DNA of 64,000 nucleotides. It comes from Burkholderia sp. GAS332 (lineage in GTDB: Bacteria; Pseudomonadota; Gammaproteobacteria; Burkholderiales; Burkholderiaceae). The translations under genes were made by a program, and so were the position numbers. Under the pieces are notes generated by a model that saw nothing but the letters and a program-made list of their open reading frames with translations, was not told the DNA's origin and searched no databases. This document shows, one piece after another, positions 25,839 through 34,691 of the stretch; position 1 is the first letter of the stretch; each line of letters begins with the position of its first letter. The stretch covers positions 1,178,001-1,242,000 of the forward strand of contig FSRV01000002.1 in assembly GCA_900142905.1 (NCBI GenBank). Reading direction: 5' to 3'.

Positions 25839-27097
25839 CATCCGCCGTATTCCCCCAGACCATCAAGTGGGCAGACGAGGGTACCAGTCGCATCCCGTTC
25901 ATGGCGTACACCGATGAGTCGATCTACAAGAAAGAGCTCGAGCGGTTCTTCTATCGCAACCACTGGTGCTACGTCGGGCTTGAAGCCGAGATTCCGAACC
26001 CCGGCGACTTCACCCGCACCGTCATTGGTGAGCGCTCCGTCATCATGGTCCGCGGCGCCGATGGCAATGTCAGCGTCATCGAGAATGCATGTGCTCATCG
26101 CGGTATGGCGTTTTGCAGAGAGCGTCATGGGAACAGGAAAGAGGGGTTCACCTGTCCGTATCACCAATGGAATTACACGTTGGAGGGTGATCTGCAGGGC
26201 GTTCCGTTTCGCCGGGGCGTGAAGCAGGACGGTAAGGTGCACGGCGGCATGCCACCTGACTTCAAGTTGCAGGACAACGGCTTGACGAAGCTGAAGGTCG
26301 CAACGCGGGGCGGGGTCGTGTTTGCCTCGTTTGACCACGGGATCGAGTCGTTCGAGGATTTTCTCGGCCCGACGATCTTGCAGTGTTTCGACAGGACGTT
26401 CAACGGCCGCAAGCTGAAGATTCTCGGCTACAACCGGCAGCGCATTCCGGGCAACTGGAAGCTGATGCAAGAGAACATCAAGGACTCCTACCACCCTGGT
26501 CTTCTGCATACGTGGTTCGTGACCTTCGGACTCTGGCGTGCTGACAACCGGTCCGCGCTAAAGATGGACGTACACAACCGGCATGCCGCCATGATCTCCA
26601 CGCGGGGCAACTCGCTCAAGGCGTCGGAGGTGTCGCAGGTCGCGCGCTTCAAGGAGGACATGCACCTCAATGACCCGCGCTTCCTCGATATCGTGACGGA
26701 GCCCTGGTGGGGCGGCCCGACCGCGGTCATGACGACGATCTTCCCGAGTGTCATCCTCCAACAGTCGGTCAACAGCATCTCGACGCGGCAGATTCAACCC
26801 AACGGACACGGCTCCTTCGACTTCTTCTGGACGCACTTCGCCTTTGAGGACGATTCTGAAGAGATGATCGAGCGACGGTTGAGACAGGCCAACCTGTTCG
26901 GCCCGGCGGGCTTCGTCTCGGCCGACGATGGCGAAGTGATCGAATTTTCGCAGTCGTCGTTCGAAAGCCGGCCGTTTCATCGGGCACTGGCCGAGCTCGG
27001 CGGGCATGAGGTCGCCGATACCGACCACATGGTGAGCGATACGCTCATCCGGGGCATGTATCGCTACTGGCGCGAAGTCATGGAGGCCCCGGAATGA
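25835..27097 (+). CDS. nagG: Salicylate 5-hydroxylase, large (Rieske oxygenase) subunit
   Basis: Alpha subunit of 420 residues that hydroxylates salicylate to gentisate. The Rieske [2Fe-2S] cluster motif is CAHRGMAFC with CPYHQWNY. The mononuclear iron site is in [16 protein letters not shown] (two His), with the carboxylate later. The length equals known NagG proteins (about 420), and the [17 protein letters not shown] block is typical. It overlaps nagH by four bases (ATGA). Salicylate as substrate is inferred from the complete set NagAa-G-H-Ab and from NagR upstream; anthranilate or substituted salicylates are alternatives. Confidence 0.88.
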   Translation: MTSAVFPQTIKWADEGTSRIPFMAYTDESIYKKELERFFYRNHWCYVGLEAEIPNPGDFTRTVIGERSVIMVRGADGNVSVIENACAHRGMAFCRERHGNRKEGFTCPYHQWNYTLEGDLQGVPFRRGVKQDGKVHGGMPPDFKLQDNGLTKLKVATRGGVVFASFDHGIESFEDFLGPTILQCFDRTFNGRKLKILGYNRQRIPGNWKLMQENIKDSYHPGLLHTWFVTFGLWRADNRSALKMDVHNRHAAMISTRGNSLKASEVSQVARFKEDMHLNDPRFLDIVTEPWWGGPTAVMTTIFPSVILQQSVNSISTRQIQPNGHGSFDFFWTHFAFEDDSEEMIERRLRQANLFGPAGFVSADDGEVIEFSQSSFESRPFHRALAELGGHEVADTDHMVSDTLIRGMYRYWREVMEAPE

Positions 27098-27570
27098 TGG
27101 AGAACCTGAAAGACTGGATGGCGCTGACGCAGCTGTACGCGGACTACGCGAGTGCGGTCGACTCCGGCGACTGGAACCTGTGGCCGGAATTCTTCACCGA
27201 GCAGTGCGTCTACCGCCTGCAGCCCCGGGAAAATTTCGAGCGCGGATTTCCACTGGCGACGCTTTCGTTCGAAAGCAAGGGGATGCTCAAGGATCGCATC
27301 TACGGCGTCGAGGAGACGCTCTTCCACGACCCGTACTATCAGCGGCACATTGTCGGCGCGCCGCTCGTTCGCAAGGTCGAGGACGGTCGCATCTACAGCG
27401 AAGCCAACTACGTGGTGATCCGCACGAAGCTGAACCAGTTGTCGACCGTGTTCAATGCGGGTCGTTACGTCGACGAAATCGTTGCGACCGCCGACGGTCT
27501 GAAGTTTGCCTCGCGTCTGGCGATCTACGACAGCGAAATGATTCCGAACTCCATCATCTACCCAATCTGA
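27094..27570 (+). CDS. nagH: Salicylate 5-hydroxylase, small (beta) subunit
   Basis: 158-residue SnoaL-like/ring-hydroxylating beta subunit: [32 protein letters not shown] near the start, then [33 protein letters not shown]. It has no cofactor site, as expected for the structural subunit of an alpha3beta3 oxygenase. It is coupled to nagG by a four-base overlap and to the ferredoxin gene by a two-base gap. Confidence 0.87.
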   Translation: MMENLKDWMALTQLYADYASAVDSGDWNLWPEFFTEQCVYRLQPRENFERGFPLATLSFESKGMLKDRIYGVEETLFHDPYYQRHIVGAPLVRKVEDGRIYSEANYVVIRTKLNQLSTVFNAGRYVDEIVATADGLKFASRLAIYDSEMIPNSIIYPI

Positions 27571-27572
27571 TC

Positions 27573-27899
27573 ATGAATACCGATACGACTTCTTCGTGGC
27601 AGGACGCCATCGCGGTCGATGACGTGCCCGCCGATGATGTGGTGGGGGTCATCGTTGCCGGAAAGGACCTCGCCATCTACAGCGTGGAGGGCGACGTCTT
27701 CGCCTCCGACAACCTGTGTACCCACGGCCACGCCCGGCTTTGTGACGGGTTTCTTGACGGTCATGAAATTGAATGCCCATTGCACCAGGGAAAGTTCGAC
27801 GTTCGCTCAGGCGAGCCGACTTGTGCCCCGGTGACCCAGGCCATCCGGATCTATCCCGTCAGGATCGAGAACGGCCGGGTCTACGTCGCCTTTGAGTAG
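27573..27899 (+). CDS. nagAb: Rieske ferredoxin component of salicylate 5-hydroxylase
   Basis: 108-residue ferredoxin from the ATG at 27573. The Rieske ligands are CTHGHARLC and CPLHQGKF, spaced as in naphthalene dioxygenase-type ferredoxins; the end reads [15 protein letters not shown]. It carries electrons from NagAa to NagG. The start is two bases after the nagH stop. Confidence 0.88.
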   Translation: MNTDTTSSWQDAIAVDDVPADDVVGVIVAGKDLAIYSVEGDVFASDNLCTHGHARLCDGFLDGHEIECPLHQGKFDVRSGEPTCAPVTQAIRIYPVRIENGRVYVAFE

Positions 27900-27936
27900 C
27901 AAGGCGTTCCACCACAACATACAGAAGGATATTTCG

Positions 27937-29001
27937 ATGAAGCCAGTTTTTGATTTCTTCTGCCATTCGCCGACCGTCATGTTCGGCGCCGGCCGCGCGA
28001 CCGAGGTGAGTGCGCGACTGCGCGAACTGGGGCGCTCGCGGGCGCTTGTCGTCACTACCGCTTCGGGACAGCGGCGCTACGCGCCGGTGATCGAATCGAT
28101 GGGCGCAACGGTCAAGGCAAGCTTTGCCGGTGCGCAGCCTCATTGTCCCATCGACGTCGCGAAGGCCGCCCTGGACGCGTATCTGGGTGCCGATTGCGAC
28201 TGCGTGGTGTCGCTCGGCGGCGGCTCGACGATCGGCCTCGGCAAATATATCGCGGCGGAAACCGGCGCGCCGCATATCGCATTGCCGACCACGCTCTCGG
28301 GGTCGGAGATGACACCGCTGTTCGGGGTGCTCGTGGAGGGCGAAAAGCGCACCAGGCGGGAGCCCAAAGCGCTCGCCAACACCGTGATTGTCGATCCGGC
28401 GCTCGCGCAATCCTTGCCGATCCGCGAGACAGCGACCACCGGCATGAACGCGCTCGCGCATTGCATCGAGGCGTTGTATGTCCCGAAGAGCAATCCGTTG
28501 ACCAGCCAGCTCGCGCTGACCGGCATCGACATGCTCTACCGCGCGTTGAAGAAACTGGCGGACGAGCCTGCCGACCTGGAAGCCCGCACCCAGGCGGCGT
28601 ATGGCGCAACGATTGGCGGCCTGATGGTCAATTCGGTCGGCATCGGCATGCATCACCGGATCTGTCACGTACTGGGTGGACGCTTCGAGGTGCCCCACGG
28701 CGAGTCCAACTGCGTCGTGCTGCCGCACGTGCTGGCCTATAACGCAGCGGCGATACCTGAGGCATGCGCGATGATGGAGTCGGTGATGGGCGCGAATCCC
28801 GCGGTGGCACTGCAGCGACTCGTATGCGATCTGGGGGCGCCGGTCTCGCTGCGCGAACTAGGCGTTCCGGCCGACAGCGTCGGCGCCATCGCCGTTGAAT
28901 CTTTCCACCACATCGTTCACAACCCCTTGCCGATTGACGAGGCAGCCGTGCTCAGGTTGCTGCAAGCCGCATGGGCCGGGCAGGAGCCGTCCGTGAGCTA
29001 A
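27937..29001 (+). CDS. Maleylacetate reductase (iron-containing alcohol dehydrogenase family)
   Basis: 354 residues from the ATG at 27937, after GAAGGA. It reduces maleylacetate to 3-oxoadipate with NAD(P)H. Seen: the cofactor-binding SLGGGSTIGLGKYIA, TTLSGSEMTP, a His-rich segment GMNALAHCIEALY and CHVLGGRFEVPHGESNCVVLPHVLAYN, as in the TcbF/ClcE group. Maleylacetate arises from chlorocatechol, hydroxyquinol or 2,4,5-trihydroxybenzoate routes, not from plain gentisate. Its place at the end of this operon therefore hints that a substituted substrate is also handled. Only 37 bases separate it from nagAb. Confidence 0.82.
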   Translation: MKPVFDFFCHSPTVMFGAGRATEVSARLRELGRSRALVVTTASGQRRYAPVIESMGATVKASFAGAQPHCPIDVAKAALDAYLGADCDCVVSLGGGSTIGLGKYIAAETGAPHIALPTTLSGSEMTPLFGVLVEGEKRTRREPKALANTVIVDPALAQSLPIRETATTGMNALAHCIEALYVPKSNPLTSQLALTGIDMLYRALKKLADEPADLEARTQAAYGATIGGLMVNSVGIGMHHRICHVLGGRFEVPHGESNCVVLPHVLAYNAAAIPEACAMMESVMGANPAVALQRLVCDLGAPVSLRELGVPADSVGAIAVESFHHIVHNPLPIDEAAVLRLLQAAWAGQEPSVS

Positions 29002-29119
29002 GCGCACTAAGGGGGCGGCGTCGCATGACGCGGGTGCGTGGCAGCGAGGCGCTTGCACCACGTTCGCGATACGCGTGACAGCTCGCCCTCGATCCAGTCC
29101 GGCCGCCTCAAAAAAGTCT

Positions 29120-29148
29120 TTGCACATATCTGAGAAGTCAGATATAGT
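29120..29148 (+). promoter_or_regulatory. Promoter with MarR-type operator before the first marR gene
   Basis: A -35 TTGCAC (29120-29125) and -10 TATAGT (29143-29148) are 17 bases apart. The spacer is filled by the inverted repeat TATCTGA-N4-TCAGATA (29127-29144, palindromic from 29126 to 29145). A bound repressor would cover both promoter elements. The same half-sites recur at 29632 and 31834. Confidence 0.75.
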
Positions 29149-29174
29149 CCGAATCAGTAACGGAGGTATCAGGA

Positions 29175-29612
29175 ATGGATCACTACTTCGACGACTTTTT
29201 TTGGCCCGGTCACGACATTGTCTTTGCGTTGAGCAAAGCACGCCATCTGCTCACGGCGGAAATGGATGTGGCGCTCTCGGGCACCGGCGTCACCAGTTCG
29301 CAGGTCGGCGTCCTGCTGCTTCTGTCGCGGGACAGGGCGCACACCTCGGTGGGACTGTCCCGGCTGCTTGGCATCGATTCGGGATTCATCACACGCATGC
29401 TCGACCGGCTGGAACGGCGGGGTTTCGTGCGCCGGGCCCGCAACAGCGTGGACCGGCGGGTGGTGAGCCTGACGCTGACCGAAGCAGGGCGGGATGTCGC
29501 CACGCGGATCGCGGAGATTGCGCCAGCGATGTTGAACCGGCGCCTGGCAGGCTTTACCCCACTGGAATTCGCAACCTTGTGCAGGCTCCTCAACAAGTTG
29601 CTGGAAGGGTAG
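29175..29612 (+). CDS. MarR-family repressor 1 of the efflux operon
   Basis: 145-residue winged-helix regulator with a GGAGG site eight bases before the ATG. Features: the N-terminal dimerisation helix, VTSSQVGVLLLLSRD, the recognition region SVGLSRLLGIDSGFITRMLDRLERRGFVRR, and the wing SVDRRVVSLTLTEAGRDV. It is a paralogue of the MarR protein at 31362, of identical length and with matching blocks. It probably represses its own promoter and that of the downstream transporter gene, and releases on binding a phenolic ligand, as MarR/EmrR proteins do with salicylate. Confidence 0.87.
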   Translation: MDHYFDDFFWPGHDIVFALSKARHLLTAEMDVALSGTGVTSSQVGVLLLLSRDRAHTSVGLSRLLGIDSGFITRMLDRLERRGFVRRARNSVDRRVVSLTLTEAGRDVATRIAEIAPAMLNRRLAGFTPLEFATLCRLLNKLLEG

Positions 29613-29622
29613 GTCATTTTTT

Positions 29623-29651
29623 TTGCTCAAATATCTGACATATCAGATAAA
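29623..29651 (+). promoter_or_regulatory. Second promoter/operator, before the EmrB-type gene
   Basis: TATCTGA-N4-TCAGATA at 29632-29649 repeats the operator upstream of marR 1 exactly, including spacer length. A TTGCTC -35 (29623-29628) and a GATAAA -10 (29646-29651), 17 bases apart, bracket it. Confidence 0.7.
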
Positions 29652-29701
29652 TGGCGCCGGCTTCAGGACAACCGACCGTCGCACTCCTTAAAGGACGCAA
29701 C

Positions 29702-31264
29702 ATGAATCCGCCGAAAAACGCGAGCGCTCCGGCGCCATTGGTTGGCTGGCAGTTCGCACTGGGCACGTTCGCCGTGGCGCTGGCCACCTTCATGAATGTG
29801 CTGGACTCGTCGATCGCCAACGTCGCGATCCCGACGCTCTCCGGTGACCTCGGCGTGTCGGTCGACGAAGGCACGTGGGTCATCACGATGTTCTCCGCGG
29901 CCAACGCGGTGTCGATTCCGCTGACCGGCTGGCTCACGCAGCGGATCGGGCAGGTGAAGCTCTTCGTGGCCGCGATCCTGCTGTTCGTGGTGTCGTCCGC
30001 GGCATGCGGCCTCGCGCCGAACCTGCCCGTGCTGCTCCTCGCGCGCATCGTGCAGGGCGCGGTGGCGGGGCCGCTGGTGCCGTTGTCGCAATCGCTCCTG
30101 CTCGCTTCGTTTCCGCGGGAAAAAAGCTCGAGCGCGCTGTCGCTGTGGGCGATGACCGCAACGGTCGGGCCGATCGCCGGGCCGGCTCTCGGCGGCTGGA
30201 TTACCGACAACTACAACTGGTCGTGGATCTTCTACATCAACGTGCCTGTCGGCCTCTTCGCCGCCGCGGTGATCTGGGCGCTCTACCGCAGGAGCGAAAC
30301 GCCGTCGCGCAAGCTGCCGGTCGACAAGATGGGGCTCATCTCGCTGATCGTCTGGGTGGGTGCGCTGCAGGTCATGCTCGACAAGGGCAAGGATCTTGAC
30401 TGGTTCAATTCACCCGTGATCTGGGCGCTCACGATCGTCGCGCTGGTCGGGTTCGTGTTCTTCCTGATCTGGGAGCTGACCGAGGCCAAGCCGATCGTCG
30501 ACCTGCGCCTGTTTAAAGGACGCAACTTCCTGGGCGGCACCCTCGCGATATCGGTCGCGTATGCGGTCTTCTTCGCCAACCTTGTGATCCTGCCGACGTG
30601 GATTCAGGAGTACCTGGGCTACCGGGCCGTCGACGCCGGCATGGTGACCGCGCCGCTCGGCATCTTCGCCGTGCTCCTTGCGCCGGTGATGGGCAAGGTC
30701 ATGCCGAAATCGGACGTGCGGGTGCTGGCGACGCTTGCGTTCCTGGGTTTCGCCGGTGTGTTCTTCATGCGCTCGCTCTACACCACGGACGTGGATCCCT
30801 ACACGCTCGTGTTGCCCACGCTGCTGCAGGGCATCCCGATGGCGCTGTTTTTCACGCCGCTCACAGCGATCATCCTGTCGGGTCTGCCGCAGGAGAAGAT
30901 TCCGGCGGCCGCGGGCCTGTCGAACTTCGCGCGGATCTTCGCCGGCGCAGCGGGCACGTCGCTCATGAGCACCGTCTGGAACGACCGGACGATCCTGCAC
31001 CATTCGCAACTCGCCGAGCAGACCAGCGTGAACAACCCGGCCTATGTGCACGCGCTCGCCGGTATTCAGACGACGCTGCACGCGAGTCTTTTCAAAGCCC
31101 AGGCCTTTTTCGAAACACAATTGAGCGCACAGGCGTCGATGCTCGGCCTGAACGATGTGTTCTGGCTGTCGGCGGTGATCTTTGTCGTGATCATTCCACT
31201 CATCTGGATCACCAAGCCCAGTAGGGACGGTGCGAAGAACGCAGCGGGCGCGGGCGGCCACTGA
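29702..31264 (+). CDS. emrB: DHA2-family MFS multidrug exporter (EmrB/QacA type)
   Basis: 520-residue inner-membrane drug:proton antiporter. The start is the ATG at 29702 (MNPPKNASAP). About 14 membrane spans are predicted; the MFS motif C region and the family motif MNVLDSSIANVAIPTLSGDLG in the first span are present, with GWLTQRIGQVKLF (motif A) after the second. It works with the HlyD-type adaptor and NodT-type channel encoded downstream to move compounds across both membranes. It lies between the two marR paralogues. Confidence 0.88.
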   Translation: MNPPKNASAPAPLVGWQFALGTFAVALATFMNVLDSSIANVAIPTLSGDLGVSVDEGTWVITMFSAANAVSIPLTGWLTQRIGQVKLFVAAILLFVVSSAACGLAPNLPVLLLARIVQGAVAGPLVPLSQSLLLASFPREKSSSALSLWAMTATVGPIAGPALGGWITDNYNWSWIFYINVPVGLFAAAVIWALYRRSETPSRKLPVDKMGLISLIVWVGALQVMLDKGKDLDWFNSPVIWALTIVALVGFVFFLIWELTEAKPIVDLRLFKGRNFLGGTLAISVAYAVFFANLVILPTWIQEYLGYRAVDAGMVTAPLGIFAVLLAPVMGKVMPKSDVRVLATLAFLGFAGVFFMRSLYTTDVDPYTLVLPTLLQGIPMALFFTPLTAIILSGLPQEKIPAAAGLSNFARIFAGAAGTSLMSTVWNDRTILHHSQLAEQTSVNNPAYVHALAGIQTTLHASLFKAQAFFETQLSAQASMLGLNDVFWLSAVIFVVIIPLIWITKPSRDGAKNAAGAGGH

Positions 31265-31305
31265 ACAGCGCGCGGCTCGGACGGGAAGAAATCGCAAAAT
31301 TATTC

Positions 31306-31346
31306 TTGCCAGAATCTGACTTCGCAGTTATTGTGTGAGTCACACA
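31306..31346 (+). promoter_or_regulatory. Promoter of the second marR gene with two palindromes
   Basis: TTGCCA (31306-31311) and TATTGT (31329-31334) are 17 bases apart. In the spacer, TCTGA-N4-GCAGT (31315-31328) is a degenerate version of the efflux operator, two bases past the -35 as in the first promoter. Just downstream TGTGTGA-G-TCACACA (31332-31346) is a separate perfect palindrome. Confidence 0.55.
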
Positions 31347-31361
31347 CATTGAGGCCGTCCC

Positions 31362-31799
31362 ATGAAGCACTACACGCCAGAAAGTTTCTCCCTGACGCAA
31401 AGCGTCGGGTTCCTGCTGACCAAGGCGCGCAACCTGATCACGACGGAAATGGACACGGCCCTCAAGGATCTCGATATCACCGGCCCGCAGATGGGCATTC
31501 TCCTCGCGATGCAACGCGGCCTGGCCTCCACGCCGTTCGAACTCTCGAAGATGTTGTCCGTCGACACCGGACTGATGACGCGGATGCTGGACAAGCTGGA
31601 AACGAAGGGGTTGCTGGAACGCTCGCGCAGCGTTGACGATCGCCGGGTGGTGAACCTGGAGCTGACAAAGAAGGGCGAAGCAATCGCGGCCGAGATTCCG
31701 ACTATCGCACCGGAAGTGCTGAACGTGCGGTTGAAGAAGTTCACGAAGGCGGAGTTCGACGAACTGTGCCGTCTGCTTAACAAGTTCATCGGAGAGTGA
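31362..31799 (+). CDS. MarR-family repressor 2 of the efflux operon
   Basis: 145 residues, paralogue of the gene at 29175: shared MDxAL, TGPQMGILLAMQRG, ELSKMLSVDTGLMTRMLDKLETKGLLER, SVDDRRVVNLELTKKGE and DELCRLLNKFIGE. Two repressors within one transport operon may give different ligand ranges or may heterodimerise. The stop is 51 bases before the outer-membrane component gene. Confidence 0.87.
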   Translation: MKHYTPESFSLTQSVGFLLTKARNLITTEMDTALKDLDITGPQMGILLAMQRGLASTPFELSKMLSVDTGLMTRMLDKLETKGLLERSRSVDDRRVVNLELTKKGEAIAAEIPTIAPEVLNVRLKKFTKAEFDELCRLLNKFIGE

Positions 31800-31833
31800 G
31801 CGCCGCGGCGCTCCCCCTTTTTTTAACCATTAA

Positions 31834-31847
31834 TCTGACAGGTCAGA
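31834..31847 (+). promoter_or_regulatory. Third operator copy, at the NodT-type gene start
   Basis: TCTGA-N4-TCAGA with the same four-base spacer as the other two sites, ending two bases before the ATG at 31850. No -35/-10 pair is clear here, so it may act as a roadblock or translation-proximal site within the operon. Confidence 0.6.
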
Positions 31848-31849
31848 AA

Positions 31850-33358
31850 ATGAAAGCGCAGATTACTCAATCCGGCAGCGGTGTCCGTGCGATGAAGGCG
31901 GGGCTGTCGGCGATCCTGGTGGCGATGCTTTCGGCATGCGTCAACTATGCGGGTATCCACAGCGACAAGCAGATGGCCCAGCCGCAACAGTTCGAGACAA
32001 CGCAAAGCCTGCCGGCCGAAAGCGGTCACTGGCCGGCGGCCGACTGGGCCGACCAGTTCGGCGACGCGCAACTGAAGGCGCTGATCGAGGAAGCGCTCAA
32101 GGGCAGTCCGACGCTTGCGCAGGCGCGCGCCCGCCTCGCCGGGGCGCAGGCCTATGCGGACACCGCGAAGGCCAGCACGATGCCGAGCGTCAACGCTGAG
32201 TACTCGCTGACGCGCCAGCAGTTCAGCGGCACGGCGGAAGTGCCGCCGCCCTACGCGGGCACCTGGCAAACCCAGAACAGCGGCCTGTTGAGCGCTTCGT
32301 ACGATCTGGATCTGTGGGGCAAGAATCGTGAAGCGCTGAAGGCGGCCGTCTCCCAGGTGCAGGCAAGCGAGGCCGACGCGGAAGTCGTCAAGCTCACGCT
32401 TACCACCTCGATCGCCCGCACCTATAACCAGCTTGCGCGGCTTTACGTGCTGCACGATATCGCCCAGCAGGAAGTCGAGCGTCGCGAACAGATCGACCGC
32501 ATCACGGCCGGCCGCATCGCAACCGGGCTCGATACCCAAGTCGAACGCAAGACGGCGCAGGCGAATCTCGCGACCGCCCGCTCGGCGCTCGCCGCGCTCG
32601 ACGGCAGCATCCTCACGACCCGCTACCAGTTGGCCGCGCTGATGGGCGAGGGCCCGGACCGCGGGCTGGCGATCGCACGGCCTGCGCTCGGCGTGGGCGA
32701 CGAGGTGCGCTTGCCGGACAACCTGCCCGCCAACCTCGTGAGCCGCCGCCCGGACATCGTCGCGGCCCGCTGGCGCGTCGACGCGATTACGCACGAAGTG
32801 AAGGAAGCGAAGGCCGAGTTCTACCCGGACATCAATCTGAGCGCCGCGATCGGGCTGGACGCGTTCGGCTTCGGCCGCTTCCTGACGGCGGCGAGCCGCA
32901 CGGCCAACGTGGGTCCGGCCATCAATCTGCCGATCTTCGACGCGGGTGAACTGCGTGCGCAGTTGAAGGGCCGTTACGCCGATTTCGACGACGCCGTCGC
33001 GACCTACAACCAGACCCTGATCAGCGCCTTGAGCAACGTGGCGACGCAACTTGCACAGATCCGTTCGAGCGACGTGCAGCTGGGCGATGCGCAAGCCGCG
33101 CAACAGGCCGCGCGCGAGGCCGACGATCTGGCGATCACGCAGTACAAGGGCGGCCTGACGAATCAGCTGACCGTGCTCAACGCTGACATGAACGCGCTGC
33201 AGGCCGATCAGGCCGTCGCTAACCTGCTGATGAACCGGCGCGACCAGCAGATCGCGCTGGCATCGGCGCTCGGCGGCGGCTATGTCGATGCGTCATCCGA
33301 ATCAATACGCACTGCGGATTCCGCCGCACCGTCCCACGCCGTCGTCGCCGCGCGTTGA
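31850..33358 (+). CDS. NodT-family outer-membrane efflux lipoprotein (TolC-like)
   Basis: 502-residue outer-membrane channel of the tripartite pump. The lipobox LSAC puts the lipid-bearing Cys at residue 30; an alternative start at residue 15 (MKAGLSAIL) would give a shorter signal. Two OEP repeats follow (LIEEALKGSPTLAQARARLAGAQAYADTAKAS and VSRRPDIVAARWRVDAITHEVKEAKAEFYPDINLSAAIG). The gene precedes the adaptor gene by 34 bases. Confidence 0.88.
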   Translation: MKAQITQSGSGVRAMKAGLSAILVAMLSACVNYAGIHSDKQMAQPQQFETTQSLPAESGHWPAADWADQFGDAQLKALIEEALKGSPTLAQARARLAGAQAYADTAKASTMPSVNAEYSLTRQQFSGTAEVPPPYAGTWQTQNSGLLSASYDLDLWGKNREALKAAVSQVQASEADAEVVKLTLTTSIARTYNQLARLYVLHDIAQQEVERREQIDRITAGRIATGLDTQVERKTAQANLATARSALAALDGSILTTRYQLAALMGEGPDRGLAIARPALGVGDEVRLPDNLPANLVSRRPDIVAARWRVDAITHEVKEAKAEFYPDINLSAAIGLDAFGFGRFLTAASRTANVGPAINLPIFDAGELRAQLKGRYADFDDAVATYNQTLISALSNVATQLAQIRSSDVQLGDAQAAQQAAREADDLAITQYKGGLTNQLTVLNADMNALQADQAVANLLMNRRDQQIALASALGGGYVDASSESIRTADSAAPSHAVVAAR

Positions 33359-33392
33359 ACCGGCACGTTCGCACACTCTCTGGAGAATTGAC

Positions 33393-34691
33393 ATGAGCGA
33401 TACCATCACGACCGACCGTACGAGCGCGGACCCGGCACAATCGAACAGCAAGGGTGCACACGATGGCACCACCGGAACCCCGCCGAACGCGACGCCGCCC
33501 GGCGGCTCGAGCAAGCGCAAGCTGTGGCTCGCGCTGCTGGGCATCGGGGTCGTGGTCGCGGGTGCTGCGTATGGCGCGTACTACTTCACGTATGGGCAAT
33601 ATCACCAGTCGACCGACGACGCGTACGTCAACGGCAACCTCGTGCAGCTCACGCCGCAGGTGACCGGCACGGTCAACGCGGTCGACACGGACGACACGCA
33701 GATCGTGAAAGCGGGTGACCCGGTCGTCACGCTGGACCCGGCCGATTCGAAGATCGCGCTCCTGAACGCCGAGGCGGCGCTCGGCCAGGCCGTGCGCCAG
33801 GTGAGCACGCTCTACGTGAACAACGACTACTACGCGGCCAACATCGCGCAGCGCGAGTCGGACCTGGCCCGCGCGCAGGACGATCTGCAGCGCCGTGTCG
33901 CGGTGGCCAGCACCGGCGCGGTGTCGGCGGAAGACGTCTCGCACGCCCACGACGCCGTGGCCGCCGCTCAGGCCGCGCTCGACGCCGCTCGCCAGCAGGC
34001 GCAATCGAACCGCGCGCTGACCGACCGCACATCGATCGAACAGCATCCGGATGTGCGGGCTGCCGCCGCCAAGCTCCGCGACGCCTACCTCGAGTACGCG
34101 CGCAATACGCTGCCGGCGCCGGTGACGGGCTACGTCGCGCAACGCTCGGTGCAAGTGGGCGAGCGCGTCGCGCCGGGCACGCCGCTGATGTCGATCGTGC
34201 CGCTCGACGGCGTGTGGGTCGATGCGAACTTCAAGGAAGTGCAACTGCGCCGGATGCGCATCGGCCAGCCGGTCACGATGACCGCGGATGTCTACGGTTC
34301 GAGCGTCAAGTACCACGGACGGGTGATTGGCTTCTCGGCGGGCACGGGCAGCGCGTTCGCGACGCTGCCGGCGCAGAACGCGACCGGCAACTGGATCAAG
34401 ATCGTGCAGCGCTTGCCGGTGCGTATCGCGCTCGACCCGAAGGAGCTGGAGGCGCATCCGCTTCGCATTGGGCTGTCGATGGATGTCGACGCGGACACGC
34501 GCGACGTTTCCGGCACGCAACTCGGCGCTGCTGTGAACACGACCTACCACACCGATGTGTTTGCGCAGTACGGCGATAAGGCCGACGCGGAGATCGCGAA
34601 GATTATCGAGCAGAACGAAGTGACGGCGCCGTCGAAGGTGACCACGTCGGCTGCTAGGAAGGTGGCGATGCGGGAGCAGGCGCGCGGTTAG
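33393..34691 (+). CDS. emrA: HlyD/EmrA-family periplasmic adaptor
   Basis: 432-residue membrane-fusion protein linking the MFS pump to the channel. The start is the ATG at 33393 with a GGAG site. A cytoplasmic N-terminus of about 45 residues is followed by one span (LWLALLGIGVVVAGAAYGAYY), then the biotinyl-lipoyl-like domain (YHQSTDDAYVNGNLVQLTPQVTGTVNAVDTDD), a long coiled coil (AEAALGQAVRQ to ARQQAQSN) and the beta-barrel domain. The last four bases overlap the convergent desaturase gene. Confidence 0.88.
   Translation: MSDTITTDRTSADPAQSNSKGAHDGTTGTPPNATPPGGSSKRKLWLALLGIGVVVAGAAYGAYYFTYGQYHQSTDDAYVNGNLVQLTPQVTGTVNAVDTDDTQIVKAGDPVVTLDPADSKIALLNAEAALGQAVRQVSTLYVNNDYYAANIAQRESDLARAQDDLQRRVAVASTGAVSAEDVSHAHDAVAAAQAALDAARQQAQSNRALTDRTSIEQHPDVRAAAAKLRDAYLEYARNTLPAPVTGYVAQRSVQVGERVAPGTPLMSIVPLDGVWVDANFKEVQLRRMRIGQPVTMTADVYGSSVKYHGRVIGFSAGTGSAFATLPAQNATGNWIKIVQRLPVRIALDPKELEAHPLRIGLSMDVDADTRDVSGTQLGAAVNTTYHTDVFAQYGDKADAEIAKIIEQNEVTAPSKVTTSAARKVAMREQARG

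Noticed and set aside
31823..33103. 426-residue minus-strand frame opposite the NodT-type gene
   Set aside because: Shadow frame; the plus strand encodes a lipoprotein channel with recognisable repeats.
33219..34550. 443-residue minus-strand frame opposite the EmrA-type gene
   Set aside because: Arg-rich composition without motifs; the plus-strand adaptor has a full domain layout.
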